Positions 38,941 through 48,600 of a DNA stretch of 64,000 bases are shown piece by piece. Location of the stretch: NCBI GenBank assembly GCA_958431155.1, contig OY288106.1, positions 1,261,888-1,325,887 on the forward strand, written 5' to 3'. This stretch comes from an uncultured candidatus Porisulfidus sp. Its GTDB lineage: Bacteria > Pseudomonadota > Gammaproteobacteria > Poriferisulfidales > Poriferisulfidaceae. Both the position numbers and the translations under genes were made by a program. Position 1 is the stretch's first letter. Each line of letters opens with the position of its first letter. The notes under the pieces were generated by a model. That model was given only the letters and a program-made list of their open reading frames with translations, was not told the origin of the DNA and searched no databases.

Positions 38941-39462
38941 TTACTCCGATGAAAGCATTCCGCCGACTTTGCCGGAAATCATGCCAAAGACCGCGCCAAC
39001 GACGATAGAAATCGCGACGACAATCAAGGCATTTGAAGTCCCAGCAGAGCCTAATGCTTCCATGGAGAACGCGCCCTCGGTCTGCAACGCAAAGGCTGCA
39101 ACGCTTGCGTAGCCTAAAACGCTTGCCGGGATCGAGGAAAAATATTCGACATGCGCCAACAGGCACATGACCAGAACGGTTACAGCTACCACGACTCCCG
39201 CCCAGATTGGCACGGAAAGCGCTTCGCCCAGAGGGATCGATAGAAACACGAGCAGTCCCACCCAAGCGATCACTGCACCAAGAATGCCGCAAACAATTGT
39301 GTTTTGCAGCGCCTTTTGATCTCCTCCGATTGCAAAGTAACAGGCCCAGGCAATGAAAGCTACCCAAATGTAGACGATTCCTGATAACGGGCCTAAACTC
39401 AGTGCCGTTGCGACACCGCCTAAAACACCAATGCTAATCGATAATGCTACAAGACTTGACAT
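38941..39462 (-). CDS. DUF1097-family inner-membrane protein (YcdZ-like)
   Basis: A 173-residue membrane protein with about five hydrophobic spans, starting MSSLVALSISIGVLGGVATA and resembling E. coli YcdZ. Its function is unknown. The ATG at 39462 has a near-perfect AGGAGGT ribosome site 6 bp upstream and was preferred over the longer open frame to 39549. The terminator at 38886-38910 closes it. Confidence 0.85.
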   Translation of the reverse strand: MSSLVALSISIGVLGGVATALSLGPLSGIVYIWVAFIAWACYFAIGGDQKALQNTIVCGILGAVIAWVGLLVFLSIPLGEALSVPIWAGVVVAVTVLVMCLLAHVEYFSSIPASVLGYASVAAFALQTEGAFSMEALGSAGTSNALIVVAISIVVGAVFGMISGKVGGMLSSE

Positions 39463-39861
39463 GGTATACCTCCTGTCAAATGTATTACGGGCCGGTCGCC
39501 GATCAGGCATTCTTGTCTGAGCGACGATCGACCTACCCATATTGTACATGTTGTCAATATTCCCAAATACCCCCTTAGAGAGAACATCTGAATTCTGGCT
39601 GCATGCGTGTCGGCCTTCTTAAAACCTTTTGAAATCCGTGAGACAGGAATCGCTCCAGGCGCTACCTTCAGCGGCATCTTCTCTACCGGGGTCCCATCTT
39701 TTCCATTTGCCTCGGACCAATTATTTTGTTCGGGGGTAATCTTCATTCTCTTTGCCGCACGATTCAACCTACAGGCCAGAACTTGAGTCTAGTGGGCCTG
39801 CACGGGCATTTGACATTGGCGGCAGTTCTCTTATGATGCGCACCCGGTCTCTGTTCCGACC
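39463..39861. other. 399-bp spacer between the DUF1097 gene and rpmH
   Basis: Holds the promoter regions of two divergent genes. A leftward open frame (39447-39767) starting MNRAAKRMKITPEQNNWSEA covers most of it, but it has no recognisable family, no ribosome site and overlaps the DUF1097 start, so I do not call it a gene. No dnaA, DnaA boxes or other features seen. Confidence 0.6.
39810..39837 (+). promoter_or_regulatory. sigma70 promoter of rpmH
   Basis: TTGACA (39810-39815), 16-bp spacer, TATGAT (39832-39837), 25 bp before the rpmH ATG. A full -35 consensus with a near-consensus -10, as expected for a ribosomal protein gene. Confidence 0.75.
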
Positions 39862-39996
39862 ATGAAACGAACTTTCCAGCCCAATAATCTGCGCCGCAAA
39901 CGCACGCACGGATTCCGTGCCCGCATGCGGACTCGTGCCGGGCGCGCCATTCTCAATGCCCGGCGTCGCCGCGGTCGTGCGCGACTCATCCCCTGA
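39862..39996 (+). CDS. rpmH: 50S ribosomal protein L34
   Basis: The 44-residue, very basic ribosomal protein starts [18 protein letters not shown] and ends [10 protein letters not shown], the universal L34 pattern. It is too short for most automatic ORF cut-offs. It leads the conserved block rpmH-rnpA-yidD-yidC-mnmE. The rnpA reading frame runs into its 3' end. Confidence 0.97.
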   Translation: MKRTFQPNNLRRKRTHGFRARMRTRAGRAILNARRRRGRARLIP

Positions 39997-40357
39997 GCCG
40001 GAAGAAGCCCCCGGGCGATTCACTTTTCCGCGCAGCCGCAGGCTGGTTCATTCGCACCAGTTCCAGAATGTCTACCGGCACCGGAAGGCAGAGCGCGCGC
40101 GCGGCCGCATCGTGGCATGCGTGTGGGCGCCGAACGGGCAGTCGGTGGCGCGCCTGGGTCTCGCCGTCTCGAAACGTGCGCTACGCCGCAGTTCCGCGCG
40201 GAATACGTTCAAGCGCCTGGTCCGGGAACACTTCCGTCTGCATCCTCCGTCCGGCATGGACTTGATCGTGAGCTGCCGCCGCGACGTCCATTCTCCGCTT
40301 GACCGGCAAGCGGTCCGCCTTGAACTCGCTGACCTTTGGGGCAGGATCGCGCCATGA
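39977..40357 (+). CDS. rnpA: ribonuclease P protein component
   Basis: Protein cofactor of RNase P for 5' processing of tRNA. The family pattern [45 protein letters not shown] is plain. No start codon lies between the rpmH stop and FTFPRS; the nearest in-frame starts are a GTG at 39977 (126 residues) and an ATG at 39956, both inside rpmH. I took the GTG, giving a 20-bp overlap with rpmH. The C-terminus is normal and the TGA overlaps the yidD ATG. Confidence 0.9.
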   Translation: MRDSSPEPEEAPGRFTFPRSRRLVHSHQFQNVYRHRKAERARGRIVACVWAPNGQSVARLGLAVSKRALRRSSARNTFKRLVREHFRLHPPSGMDLIVSCRRDVHSPLDRQAVRLELADLWGRIAP

Positions 40358-40584
40358 ACCGCCTCTTCATCGGCCTGCTTCGCGCCTACCAATATCTCCT
40401 TAGTCCATTTCTCGGACAACACTGCCGGTTTACTCCGACCTGCTCACAATACGCCATCGATGCCTTGCGCGAACACGGAACCTGGCGTGGCAGCCTGCTC
40501 GCGGTGAGGCGCGTGTTGCGCTGTCACCCCTGGCATCCAGGCGGACCGGACCCCGTCCCCGAACGGAGACGCACGCATGGGTGA
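40354..40584 (+). CDS. yidD: membrane protein insertion efficiency factor YidD
   Basis: A 76-residue protein starting [20 protein letters not shown], with [17 protein letters not shown] and [14 protein letters not shown], all diagnostic of YidD (amphipathic membrane-associated helper of YidC). It overlaps rnpA by 4 bp and yidC by 8 bp. Confidence 0.95.
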   Translation: MNRLFIGLLRAYQYLLSPFLGQHCRFTPTCSQYAIDALREHGTWRGSLLAVRRVLRCHPWHPGGPDPVPERRRTHG

Positions 40585-42268
40585 TCCCCGACTGTTTCTA
40601 TACGGTGCACTGGCCATCATGCTGTTCCTGGTCTGGCAGACTTGGGAACTGGAGAAGGCGCCGCCCTCTGTGCCAGGGCAAACCCTCAATCAACCGTCGG
40701 CTCCGTCGGAAAGAACGCAGGACACGCCGGCACCGCAAGCGGACGATATGCCCGAGGCCCGCTCCGTCGAGCCCGCCGCCGATCTTCCGAACGAGACATT
40801 GCCCGAACGCAGCAACTGGATCCGGGTACGCACGGACGTGCTGGATCTGCAGATCGACACCGTGGGCGGGAACGTGGTGCAGGCAGACCTTCCCCTTTAC
40901 CCGGTCTCTCTGGAAGCCCGGGACATCCCTACGCGACTTCTGTATATCTCGAACGAGAAATACGTGGTGCAGAGCGGACTGACGCACGACACCAGCGGCG
41001 GCCTGGATCTCAGCCACCGGGCACCCAGTCATCACGCCCCCTACCAGGCCGGACGGCTGCAGTACGATTTCTCAGAGTCGACCGAACCCAAAACCGTGAT
41101 CCTGCGCTGGAACGGACCGGACGGCATCCAGGTACTCAAGCGTTTTCACTTCACGCCCGGCCGTTATCTGGTCGACGTCACGCACGAAGTGCGCAACCAA
41201 GGGGAGGAAGAATGGGTCGGGAGGCAATACCGCCAGTTGCGCCGCAGCGCCGGTCGCGCCCCTGACCGAACCTCGCTCCTGTTCGGCAACACGGAGGCCA
41301 TCTCCTTCATCGGGGCGGCCTATCACGACTCCCAGACCTATCACAAGTTGTCATTCGAGGACATGGACGAACAGCCGTTCAGTGAGAACCTGACGGATGG
41401 TTGGGTGGCCATGCTGCAGCACTATTTCGTGTCGGCCTGGGTGCCCCCGCGCGGGGATGTCGAGCGATACTACACCCGGGTCGTGCGCGGGGGACGTTAC
41501 CCGGAATACATCATCGGCATGCACTCGCCTGCCCGGCGCATCGCGCCCGGATCAAGCGCACAGTTCGCCTCGCAGCTTTACGTCGGACCGAAAGATCAGA
41601 ACAAACTGGAAGAGATCGCTGACGGTCTGGACCTGACCGTGGACTACGGCATCCTGACGATCCTGTCGAAGCCCCTGTTCTGGATCCTGGATCATATTTA
41701 TTGGCTGACCGGCAACTGGGGCTGGTCGATCGTGCTCCTGACGGTCTTGATCAAGTTGTTGTTCTACAAACTGTCCGAGACCAGCTACCGGTCGATGGCG
41801 AAAATGCGCAAGTTCGCTCCGCGGGTACAGCAGCTGCGTGAGCGTTACGGCAGCGACCGGGTAAAGATGAACGAGGCGATGATGAAGATGTATCGGGAGG
41901 AGAAGGTCAACCCCCTGGGTGGCTGCTGGCCGATTCTCGTGCAAGTTCCGGTCTTTATCGCCTTGTACTGGGTACTGCTGGAAAGCGTGGAGTTGCGGCA
42001 GGCTCCATTCGTGGCCTGGATCCAGGACCTGTCGGTGCGCGACCCGTATTATGTTCTTCCGCTGCTCATGGGCGCCAGCATGGTCGTGCAGACCAAGCTC
42101 AATCCGACCCCGCCGGACCCGTTCCAGGCCAAGCTGATGATGGCGCTGCCGATCGTATTTACGGTATTCTTCCTGTTCTTCCCGGCCGGACTGGTCCTGT
42201 ACTGGCTGGTCAACAACCTGCTCTCGATCGCCCAGCAGTGGTTCATCATCCGGCGCATGAACGCATAG
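40577..42268 (+). CDS. yidC: membrane protein insertase YidC
   Basis: Inserts and folds inner-membrane proteins such as AtpE. The 563-residue protein has an N-terminal span ([18 protein letters not shown]), a large periplasmic beta domain (about 60-350) typical of Gram-negative YidC, and the C-terminal five-span core with [10 protein letters not shown]-type [22 protein letters not shown] and [21 protein letters not shown]. The conserved Arg in the first core helix falls within LSETSYRS. Length is normal. Confidence 0.96.
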   Translation: MGDPRLFLYGALAIMLFLVWQTWELEKAPPSVPGQTLNQPSAPSERTQDTPAPQADDMPEARSVEPAADLPNETLPERSNWIRVRTDVLDLQIDTVGGNVVQADLPLYPVSLEARDIPTRLLYISNEKYVVQSGLTHDTSGGLDLSHRAPSHHAPYQAGRLQYDFSESTEPKTVILRWNGPDGIQVLKRFHFTPGRYLVDVTHEVRNQGEEEWVGRQYRQLRRSAGRAPDRTSLLFGNTEAISFIGAAYHDSQTYHKLSFEDMDEQPFSENLTDGWVAMLQHYFVSAWVPPRGDVERYYTRVVRGGRYPEYIIGMHSPARRIAPGSSAQFASQLYVGPKDQNKLEEIADGLDLTVDYGILTILSKPLFWILDHIYWLTGNWGWSIVLLTVLIKLLFYKLSETSYRSMAKMRKFAPRVQQLRERYGSDRVKMNEAMMKMYREEKVNPLGGCWPILVQVPVFIALYWVLLESVELRQAPFVAWIQDLSVRDPYYVLPLLMGASMVVQTKLNPTPPDPFQAKLMMALPIVFTVFFLFFPAGLVLYWLVNNLLSIAQQWFIIRRMNA

Positions 42269-42281
42269 TGCCGCCAGCGGC

Positions 42282-43616
42282 ATGAGTTCAGGCGACACCA
42301 TCGTCGCTTTGTCCACCCCGCCCGGGCGCGGCGCGCTTGCCCTGGTCCGCGCGAGCGGCCCCCTGGTTCCGGATTTGGCCCGCCAGATCAGCGGCGAGGC
42401 ACTCCTCCCGTCCCGCACCGCCTGCCTCCGAATCCTGCACGATGCAGACGGCCGTGCGCTGGACCAGGGTGTGCTGACGTTCTATCCCGCTCCCGCCTCG
42501 GCTACCGGCGAAGACGTATTAGAGATTTCCTGCCACGGCGCACCCGCGGTGATCGAGGCCCTGCTTTTCCGGCTGCGCTCGCTCGGCGCCCGTCCGGCCG
42601 AACCCGGAGAATTCAGCCGCCGGGCATTCGAGGCCGGCAAAATGGACTTGGCCCAGGCCCAAGCGGTCGCCGACCTGATCGCGGCCACCACGGGACGGGC
42701 GGCCCGATGTGCCGCCAGGGTGCTAAAAGGTGATATTTCACGCGAAATATCGTCTATCTTGCAGGAAATAGTCGACATTAGGGTCTATATTGAAGGAGCC
42801 CTGGATTTCCCGGATGAAGATGTGGACTGGCTGGCGGAATCTGATTTCGGAAGCCGGTTATCGGGACTTGCGGGGCAGGTGGAGGAATTGATCCGCCGGG
42901 CTCGACAGGGAAGAACCGTGGGCGTGGGTATCCGCCTGGCGCTGCTCGGTCCGCCCAATGTGGGCAAGTCCAGCCTGCTTAATCACTTCACGGGAGCCGA
43001 CACGGCGATCGTAACCGCGCAGCCAGGCACCACCCGAGACGTATTGACCGCATCGTTTCAGATCGACGGCATTCCGCTGATTCTGGCCGACACGGCCGGC
43101 ATCCGCCCGGCGGAAGCCGAAGCGGAGGTCGAGGGCATCCGGCGCAGTTGGCGTGCCGCCGAAGAAGCCGATTTGATCCTGCAGGTGTTCGATGCGCATG
43201 CCGGCTGGAGCGAAGCGGACGAGGAAATCAAAAATCGCCTACCGGAGTGTCCGGTCTTGGTGCTGGCCAACAAGTGCGACCTGCTGACCGACGGCGTCCT
43301 GCCATCCGGGCCCGAAGATGCCATTCGCCTGTCGGCGAAGCTTGGTCACGGGGTCGAAGCACTCAAGGAACGGATCATCCGACTGCTGGAGCTTGAGAGC
43401 GCACTGGAAGAAAGCGAATTCATGGCGCACCAGCGACAGATCGACGCCCTGCTCGAAACCGGCGAGGCGTTGAAGCGTGCGGCCCAAGCCCAAGGCGGCG
43501 AATTGATCGCGGAGGAACTTCGGCTTGCCCAGGAAGCCTTAGGGGCGCTGACCGGAGAATTCACCGCCGACGACCTGCTCGGGGAAATCTTCGGCCGGTT
43601 CTGCATCGGGAAGTGA
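42282..43616 (+). CDS. mnmE: tRNA modification GTPase MnmE
   Basis: Partner of MnmG in wobble-uridine modification. The 444-residue protein has the N-terminal folate-binding domain (DTIVALSTPPGRGALALVRASG), the G domain with G1 GPPNVGKSSL, G2/G3 DTAGIRPAE and G4 NKCD, and the hallmark C-terminal CIGK. It follows yidC by 13 bp. mnmG is not adjacent but 6.4 kb away and divergent. Confidence 0.97.
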   Translation: MSSGDTIVALSTPPGRGALALVRASGPLVPDLARQISGEALLPSRTACLRILHDADGRALDQGVLTFYPAPASATGEDVLEISCHGAPAVIEALLFRLRSLGARPAEPGEFSRRAFEAGKMDLAQAQAVADLIAATTGRAARCAARVLKGDISREISSILQEIVDIRVYIEGALDFPDEDVDWLAESDFGSRLSGLAGQVEELIRRARQGRTVGVGIRLALLGPPNVGKSSLLNHFTGADTAIVTAQPGTTRDVLTASFQIDGIPLILADTAGIRPAEAEAEVEGIRRSWRAAEEADLILQVFDAHAGWSEADEEIKNRLPECPVLVLANKCDLLTDGVLPSGPEDAIRLSAKLGHGVEALKERIIRLLELESALEESEFMAHQRQIDALLETGEALKRAAQAQGGELIAEELRLAQEALGALTGEFTADDLLGEIFGRFCIGK

Positions 43617-43705
43617 CGGGCAATTCGATCCTGTCATAAGCCGGTAACAGCCAGTCCGCAAACTAGAACGTTGATGCCGCGGTTGCGGTCGAACGAACTC
43701 CTTTC

Positions 43706-44377
43706 ATGCAAGCGACTCTCCCCCGGCGCCTGACCGCTGAATTTCTCGGCACACTTTTCTTGCTGTCCACCGTGGTCGGATCCGGCATCATGGGCGAGGC
43801 CTTGGCCGGCGGCAACGACGCCATCGCGCTTCTCGGCAACACGCTTGCGACTGGCGCCATCCTCGCCGTGCTGATTCTGATTTACGGCCCGGTCTCGGGA
43901 GGCCATTTCAATCCCGCGGTCACTCTCGGGTTCCTGATCCGCCGGGAAATCACCCCGAGTGCGTCTTTCGCTTACGTGTCCGTGCAGATTGCCGGAGGGT
44001 TGTGTGGAGTCTGGCTCGCGCACGTCATGTTCGGTGAGCCGGCGTTCACGGCGTCGCTCAATGCACGCACGGGCATCGGCGTCTGGGTTGGCGAATTCAT
44101 GGCGACCTTCGGTCTTTTGGCCACCATACTCGGATGCTTACGCTACTGCGCAGCCGCAGTGCCATACGCAGTCGGATTATTCATCTCGGCCGGCTACTGG
44201 TTCACCTCTTCGACCTCATTCGCAAACCCGGCCGTGACGATCGCTCGCTCTTTCACCGACACGTTTTCCGGCATACGGCCCGAGGACGCACCACTGTTCA
44301 TTCTCATGCAGTTGATTGGAGCTGTCGTAGCCACCGTGGTGATGGGCTGGTTGCTCCAAAAATCTAGCAACAAGTAG
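43706..44377 (+). CDS. MIP-family aquaporin / channel
   Basis: A 223-residue channel with six spans and both half-helix motifs: HFNPAVTLG (NPA at 69-71) and SFANPAVTIAR (174-176) with the selectivity-filter Arg following. It belongs to the bacterial aquaporin-like branch often linked to arsenic operons or water/small-solute flux; no ars genes are next to it. It starts 90 bp after mnmE with no clear ribosome site. Confidence 0.9.
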   Translation: MQATLPRRLTAEFLGTLFLLSTVVGSGIMGEALAGGNDAIALLGNTLATGAILAVLILIYGPVSGGHFNPAVTLGFLIRREITPSASFAYVSVQIAGGLCGVWLAHVMFGEPAFTASLNARTGIGVWVGEFMATFGLLATILGCLRYCAAAVPYAVGLFISAGYWFTSSTSFANPAVTIARSFTDTFSGIRPEDAPLFILMQLIGAVVATVVMGWLLQKSSNK

Positions 44378-44432
44378 AATGCTACTGGCATTCTGATACT
44401 CCCGCCAAGTTGCGGAATGTGTCACTTCTTCC

Positions 44433-45881
44433 ATGATCGTCGCGTCCTTCATCTTCTTCATGGCCCTGTTCCTGGGCATCGGACTGTACGCGTACCTGCA
44501 CTCCCATCACAGTCACCGCGACTACCTGCTAGCCAGCCAGAAAACCTCGCCTTGGCTCGCGGGGCTTTCAGCCGGAGCGACCAGCAACAGTGGCTACATG
44601 TTCACCGGCCTGATCGGTTTCTCCTACCTGGTCGGGCTGCCCTCCATCTGGTTGGTGTTGGGGATGATCGTCGGCGATTTTGTCGCCTCATCCTTCATCC
44701 ATCGCCGGTTGCGCGCCGTCACGGCCGTGGGGCAGGCCGAGACCTATGCCGGCATCCTGAGCCACTGGAATGGCACGGACTTCCGAATGTATCGCCATCT
44801 GGCCGGATTCGTGTCTTTGATTTTTCTTTCCACGTATGCGGCGGCCCAACTCGTTGCTGGCGGCAAGGCCCTGCACGTCTTGTTCGGTTGGGAAGAGTTT
44901 GTCGGGATCCTGATCGGCGCGGGAATCGTGGCAAGTTACTGCTGGGCCGGGGGGATCCGGGCCTCCATCTGGACGGATGCCCTGCAGTCTATCGTCATGA
45001 TGGTGGCGATGCTCATGCTGCTCGTGGTGGCGCTAGATTCCGTCGGCGGGATTTCTGCCGCCTGGGCTGCGCTGGATGCAGTCTCGCCCACGCATATGAA
45101 CCTGATTCCCTCGGATCTGGAAGCCGGCTCGCTGGGGCCATTACTGTTCGGCCTAGGCTGGGTTGTCGCGGGATTCTGCGTAGTCGGGCAACCGCACATC
45201 ATGGTGCGATTCATGACGCTGGACCGCCCGGAAAACACCAATAAGGCACGCGCTTACTATTACGCCTGGAGCCTCCTGTTCGGCCTGGTGGCCAATGCGG
45301 TCGGCCTGCTGACCCGAATTCTCCTGCCCCCCGACGTTGTATTCGATGCCGAGTTGGCATTGCCGACCGTGGCGCTCGATCTGCTTCCGGGAGTTTTAGT
45401 GGGAGTCGTGATCGCTGGAATGTTTGCCGCCACCCTCTCCACGGCCGACTCGCTGATCCTGAGTTGTGCAGCAAATCTGACCGATGATTTCGCCCCGGAA
45501 GACCGCCTGCCCTTGTTCATCGTCAAGGGCGGAACGCTTCTGATGACGTTGGTGGCGCTGGCCATCGCGCTATCCGGGGATCAGAGCGTCTTTACGCTGG
45601 TGATTCTTGCCTGGTCCATGATGGGCGCGGCGTTTGCACCCTTGATCACCGTGTATGCATTAGGCGGACGACCCAACCAATCGCTTGCGATCGCCATGCT
45701 GGTGTCCGCGGTCGCCTGCGTCGTGCTCTGGCAGATGACCCCAGAACTTGCGCTTTATTTCAAGGGCTTGCTTGGCTTTATCGTTGGCCTTGCTGTGTAC
45801 TTGATTGGAAGCCGGCTTGGCCTGACTCTCCGAAAATCAGACGCGGTCGAAGCCACCAACCCGACAGTTTACCGGGACTGA
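44433..45881 (+). CDS. sodium:solute symporter (PutP-like)
   Basis: A 482-residue transporter of the SSS family, about 13 spans. Landmarks are LLASQKTSPWLAGLSAGATS and SNSGYMFTGLIG in the early helices, GQPHIMVRFMTL, and the sodium-site helix GMFAATLSTADSLILS. The pattern is closest to Na+/proline symporters of the PutP branch; substrate is inferred. A terminator hairpin follows at 45892. Confidence 0.88.
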   Translation: MIVASFIFFMALFLGIGLYAYLHSHHSHRDYLLASQKTSPWLAGLSAGATSNSGYMFTGLIGFSYLVGLPSIWLVLGMIVGDFVASSFIHRRLRAVTAVGQAETYAGILSHWNGTDFRMYRHLAGFVSLIFLSTYAAAQLVAGGKALHVLFGWEEFVGILIGAGIVASYCWAGGIRASIWTDALQSIVMMVAMLMLLVVALDSVGGISAAWAALDAVSPTHMNLIPSDLEAGSLGPLLFGLGWVVAGFCVVGQPHIMVRFMTLDRPENTNKARAYYYAWSLLFGLVANAVGLLTRILLPPDVVFDAELALPTVALDLLPGVLVGVVIAGMFAATLSTADSLILSCAANLTDDFAPEDRLPLFIVKGGTLLMTLVALAIALSGDQSVFTLVILAWSMMGAAFAPLITVYALGGRPNQSLAIAMLVSAVACVVLWQMTPELALYFKGLLGFIVGLAVYLIGSRLGLTLRKSDAVEATNPTVYRD

Positions 45882-45891
45882 CACAACATCC

Positions 45892-45915
45892 AGACGGGAA
45901 TACGGCCCCGTCTTT
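45892..45915 (+). terminator. intrinsic terminator after the symporter gene
   Basis: A 7-bp stem AGACGGG / CCCGTCT with an 8-base loop, ending in TTT. It lies 11 bp after the symporter stop and 15 bp before the end of the converging engB gene, so it probably works for both. Confidence 0.65.
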
Positions 45916-45929
45916 ACGTGGCCGATGCC

Positions 45930-46544
45930 TCACCCCTGCTCAAGGTACGCGCGCAAAGCATCGCGAACCGCTTCAAGCCCCAAGCCGGTCCGGGCCGACA
46001 CCAGACTGATCGGTGTCTCGCTCTCCCCCTGAAGCGTCTGCCGCAAATCAGCCAAGGTGCGTTGCGCCTTGGAGCGTGACAGCTTGTCTGCTTTGTTCAG
46101 CAAGATATGCACCGGCAGTTCCGTGGAATGGCACCACTCCAGTAACTGCCCATCGCTGTCGCGCAGCGGGTGGCGGACATCCATGAGCAACATCAAGCGA
46201 ACGAGACTGTTCCGGTTCCGGAGATATCCTTCCACCATGCGCTGCCAGCTTGCACGTTCGGCTTTGGAAGCGCGCGCAAAACCGTAGCCCGGCAGATCCA
46301 CCAGGCGGCAGGCGTCGTCCACGGCGAAAAAGTGAAGCAGGCGGGTTCGGCCCGGGGCCGCACTGGTACGCGCCAGCGAGCGTCGCTCGCACAGGGCGTT
46401 GATCAGGCTTGATTTGCCGACATTGGAGCGGCCGGCGAAAGCGACCTCGACCCCCCGATCCGGTGGACAACTTTCCACTCGCGGATGTCCGGAAAGATAG
46501 GCGGTTCGGCGCAGATCTAGAATTTTATGGGGACTCTTGGCCAA
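45930..46544 (-). CDS. engB: ribosome biogenesis GTPase EngB (YihA/YsxC)
   Basis: Essential GTPase in assembly of the large ribosomal subunit. The protein has G1 AGRSNVGKSSLINAL, G2 TSAAPGRTR, G3 VDLPGYGFA and G4 LNKADKLS. I start it at TTG 46544 (LAKSPHKILDL), preceded by GGGGGAG at the right distance, giving 204 residues, the family length; a further TTG at 46655 would add 37 residues of no family resemblance. It is divergent from the cytochrome c4 gene, as in many gammaproteobacteria. Confidence 0.93.
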   Translation of the reverse strand: MAKSPHKILDLRRTAYLSGHPRVESCPPDRGVEVAFAGRSNVGKSSLINALCERRSLARTSAAPGRTRLLHFFAVDDACRLVDLPGYGFARASKAERASWQRMVEGYLRNRNSLVRLMLLMDVRHPLRDSDGQLLEWCHSTELPVHILLNKADKLSRSKAQRTLADLRQTLQGESETPISLVSARTGLGLEAVRDALRAYLEQG

Positions 46545-46757
46545 GGTGTGGTCTCCCCCGCGACTGGTCCGGCTTTTCGACTCCAACTCCCGCAGGAATT
46601 GTACAACCTCGTCCACCGCCTCTTCGGCCAACAACTCCACCGTGTCGAGACACAATTGAAGAACCTCGATAAACTATCCGTCTTCGGGCAAGAGTCTTTT
46701 GTGCCCGCGGCCTGGGGCCCCATATTTCGAATCCGCAGCACGATTCGCAAGGTAGTT

Positions 46758-46766
46758 TGATACAAT
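46758..46766 (+). promoter_or_regulatory. extended -10 promoter of cytochrome c4 gene
   Basis: TGATACAAT fits the extended -10 pattern TGnTAnAAT, 36 bp before the cytochrome c4 ATG. No convincing -35 at the standard distance. Confidence 0.45.
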
Positions 46767-46802
46767 GGCGCGCCTGTACGGAATACCTTTCCCGCATACT
46801 CA

Positions 46803-47432
46803 ATGACTCGGCACTGGATCTGGGTGACACTTGCGCCTGGCATCGTTTTCCTGACATCTCCGGCATTCGCCGAGGGCGACCCGGCCGCAGGTCAGGCGCG
46901 CGCCGTGGTCTGTGCGGCCTGCCACGGCATCGACGGGAACAGCATCAACCCCGAATGGCCCAGCCTGGCAGGGCAGGGAGCCTCCTACATGGTGACCCAG
47001 TTGAAGCGGTTCCAATCCGGCGAGCGTGAAAATGTCCTGATGTCTCCACAGGCCTCGACCCTGTCCGAGCAGGAGATTCTGGACGTATCCGCCTATTACG
47101 CGGCACAGACCCCCAAAATCGGCATCGCCCAAGCCGACCAGAAAACCCTGAACCTGGGCGAATTGATCTATCGCGGCGGCATCCTTGAGCGTGGCATACC
47201 CTCCTGCATTGCCTGCCACGGCCCTGGCGGCACCGGCAACGAACCCGCTCAGTTCCCGCGACTGGCCGGCCAGCACGCTGCGTATGTCATCTTGCAGCTT
47301 AAATCTTTCCGCGAGGGTTTCGAGGCACACAAGATCCACACCCGGCAGAATCCCATGATGAATGAGGTCGCGGCCAAGTTGACCGATCGGGAAATCGAAG
47401 CCGTCGCGCATTACATTTCCGGCCTGTATTGA
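46803..47432 (+). CDS. diheme cytochrome c4
   Basis: Periplasmic two-domain cytochrome that passes electrons to terminal oxidases. The 209-residue precursor has a signal peptide ending PAFA-EG and two heme-attachment sites, CAACH (37-41) and CIACH (135-139), each in a class I cytochrome fold with FPRLAGQHAAYV as the conserved second-domain segment. Its TGA overlaps the dsbA ATG by one base (TGATG). Confidence 0.94.
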   Translation: MTRHWIWVTLAPGIVFLTSPAFAEGDPAAGQARAVVCAACHGIDGNSINPEWPSLAGQGASYMVTQLKRFQSGERENVLMSPQASTLSEQEILDVSAYYAAQTPKIGIAQADQKTLNLGELIYRGGILERGIPSCIACHGPGGTGNEPAQFPRLAGQHAAYVILQLKSFREGFEAHKIHTRQNPMMNEVAAKLTDREIEAVAHYISGLY

Positions 47433-48064
47433 TGATCCATTTGCGGCTCGCTGCATTCAGCCTGGCGGGACTGCTGGCGATTACCGTCTCCGCAGACGAT
47501 TCCGCAACCCCCCAATACCTGGAAGACCAGCACTACACCGTGCTGGAAAACGTCCCGCCCGCCCAAGCGCCGGAAGGGAAGACCGAACTAATCGAGTTCT
47601 TCTGGTACGGCTGCCCGCACTGCCACAAAATGGAGCCACTGCTCAAACAATGGCTCGAGGAACGCACCGACACCGTTCACCTGCGGCTGCTCCCGACCGT
47701 GTTCAGCGCGCGATGGGCAATAGGCGCCCGAGTGTACTACGCGCTGGAGTCGATGGGCCGATTGGACCTGCACCCCGTTGTTTTTTATCTCGTGCACGAG
47801 CAAGGCCGCCCGCTCAAGACCGGGGAAGGTATCGGACGCATGCTGGAACCTTTCGAAATTGATCCAGCGGCTTTCTCGGAAGTGTTCCGCTCGCAGGCTG
47901 TCACCGACCGCCTGGAAGAGGCCCGCGAATTGCCTGAAGCATATGGCATCGACGGCGTGCCGGCCCTGGTGGTGGATGGGCGTTATCGGATCACGACCAA
48001 GAATGCGACCAGCTACCAGATGATTCTGGATATCGCGGATTTTCTGATTCGCGAAAAACCCTGA
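47432..48064 (+). CDS. dsbA: periplasmic thiol:disulfide oxidoreductase DsbA
   Basis: Introduces disulfide bonds into exported proteins. The 210-residue precursor has a signal peptide (AAFSLAGLLAITVSA), the active site CPHC (61-64) in FFWYGCPHCHKMEP and the cis-Pro loop GVPALVVDGRY. A TTG codon directly before the ATG is in frame, but the ATG is preferred. The pairing cytochrome c4-dsbA is common in gammaproteobacteria. Confidence 0.94.
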   Translation: MIHLRLAAFSLAGLLAITVSADDSATPQYLEDQHYTVLENVPPAQAPEGKTELIEFFWYGCPHCHKMEPLLKQWLEERTDTVHLRLLPTVFSARWAIGARVYYALESMGRLDLHPVVFYLVHEQGRPLKTGEGIGRMLEPFEIDPAAFSEVFRSQAVTDRLEEARELPEAYGIDGVPALVVDGRYRITTKNATSYQMILDIADFLIREKP

Positions 48065-48395
48065 ACCCCGGCTCAGCCACTCTTGAGAAAATAAAAATAA
48101 GGCGGAAACATTTTCCGCCCGCTACCAGTCAATTTTAATCCGGGAAGGTGGCTCCGGCGCAAACAGAGGGCTTTGTGCCGGAGCCGAACCGTACCCGACA
48201 GGGGATTCCGGATACGGCGAAAACCGTTAAGACCCCCTAGAAGCTAGAAAGGTTTCCTCTTAATTCGTAGTGTACCGCATACCTGCCTTTAGGCCAAATG
48301 CCAGTCTCTTCCAACGAGGCATGAGCCTGAAGCGAAAAGGGTTTCTCACGAGAAGTGAGTATCCATGTTGTCAAGAAAGAGTCTTGCTGGAAGAT
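48065..48395. other. non-coding stretch after dsbA with a hairpin and an IS110-end repeat
   Basis: Contains a hairpin at 48101-48119 (8-bp stem GGCGGAAA / TTTCCGCC, loop CAT). On the minus strand it is followed by TTATTTTTATTTT, so it looks like an intrinsic terminator for leftward transcription; on the + strand only A-rich sequence precedes it. The motif TCCATGTTGTCAAGAAA followed by GAGTCTTG at 48362-48386 recurs at 53713. Nothing else recognised. Confidence 0.6.
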
Positions 48396-48524
48396 TCAGT
48401 GTTTTGCAACCGGGGCGGTCTGCAGCCAAAGCCGGTCCTGTTTGACCAAGGTATTGGCCAGGATAACCAGTTTCCTCATAATGGCCGTCAGCTCCACTTT
48501 TCCTGACTTTCCAGCTTCCCGGAG
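48396..48524 (-). pseudogene. IS110-family transposase, C-terminal fragment
   Basis: Only about 42 codons remain, reading REAGKSGKVELTAIMRKL and VILANTLVKQDRLW before a TGA at 48396. This matches the C-terminus of IS110-type transposases, where LxAxMRKLxxLxNxLxxxD is conserved. The frame is closed by a stop just upstream, where IS30-derived sequence begins. It is a dead remnant interrupted or bordered by the IS30 element. Confidence 0.6.
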
Positions 48525-48600
48525 TCACTTCGGGCCCGTCCGGCCAAGGAGAGGCGGTTCTGGCGTTGCCAGGCGGGCTTTCGTGAGAGCGAAGGGGTGC

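Noticed and set aside
39447-39767. 106-codon leftward frame upstream of the DUF1097 gene
   Set aside because: No ribosome site or family resemblance, and it overlaps the well-supported start of the DUF1097 gene.
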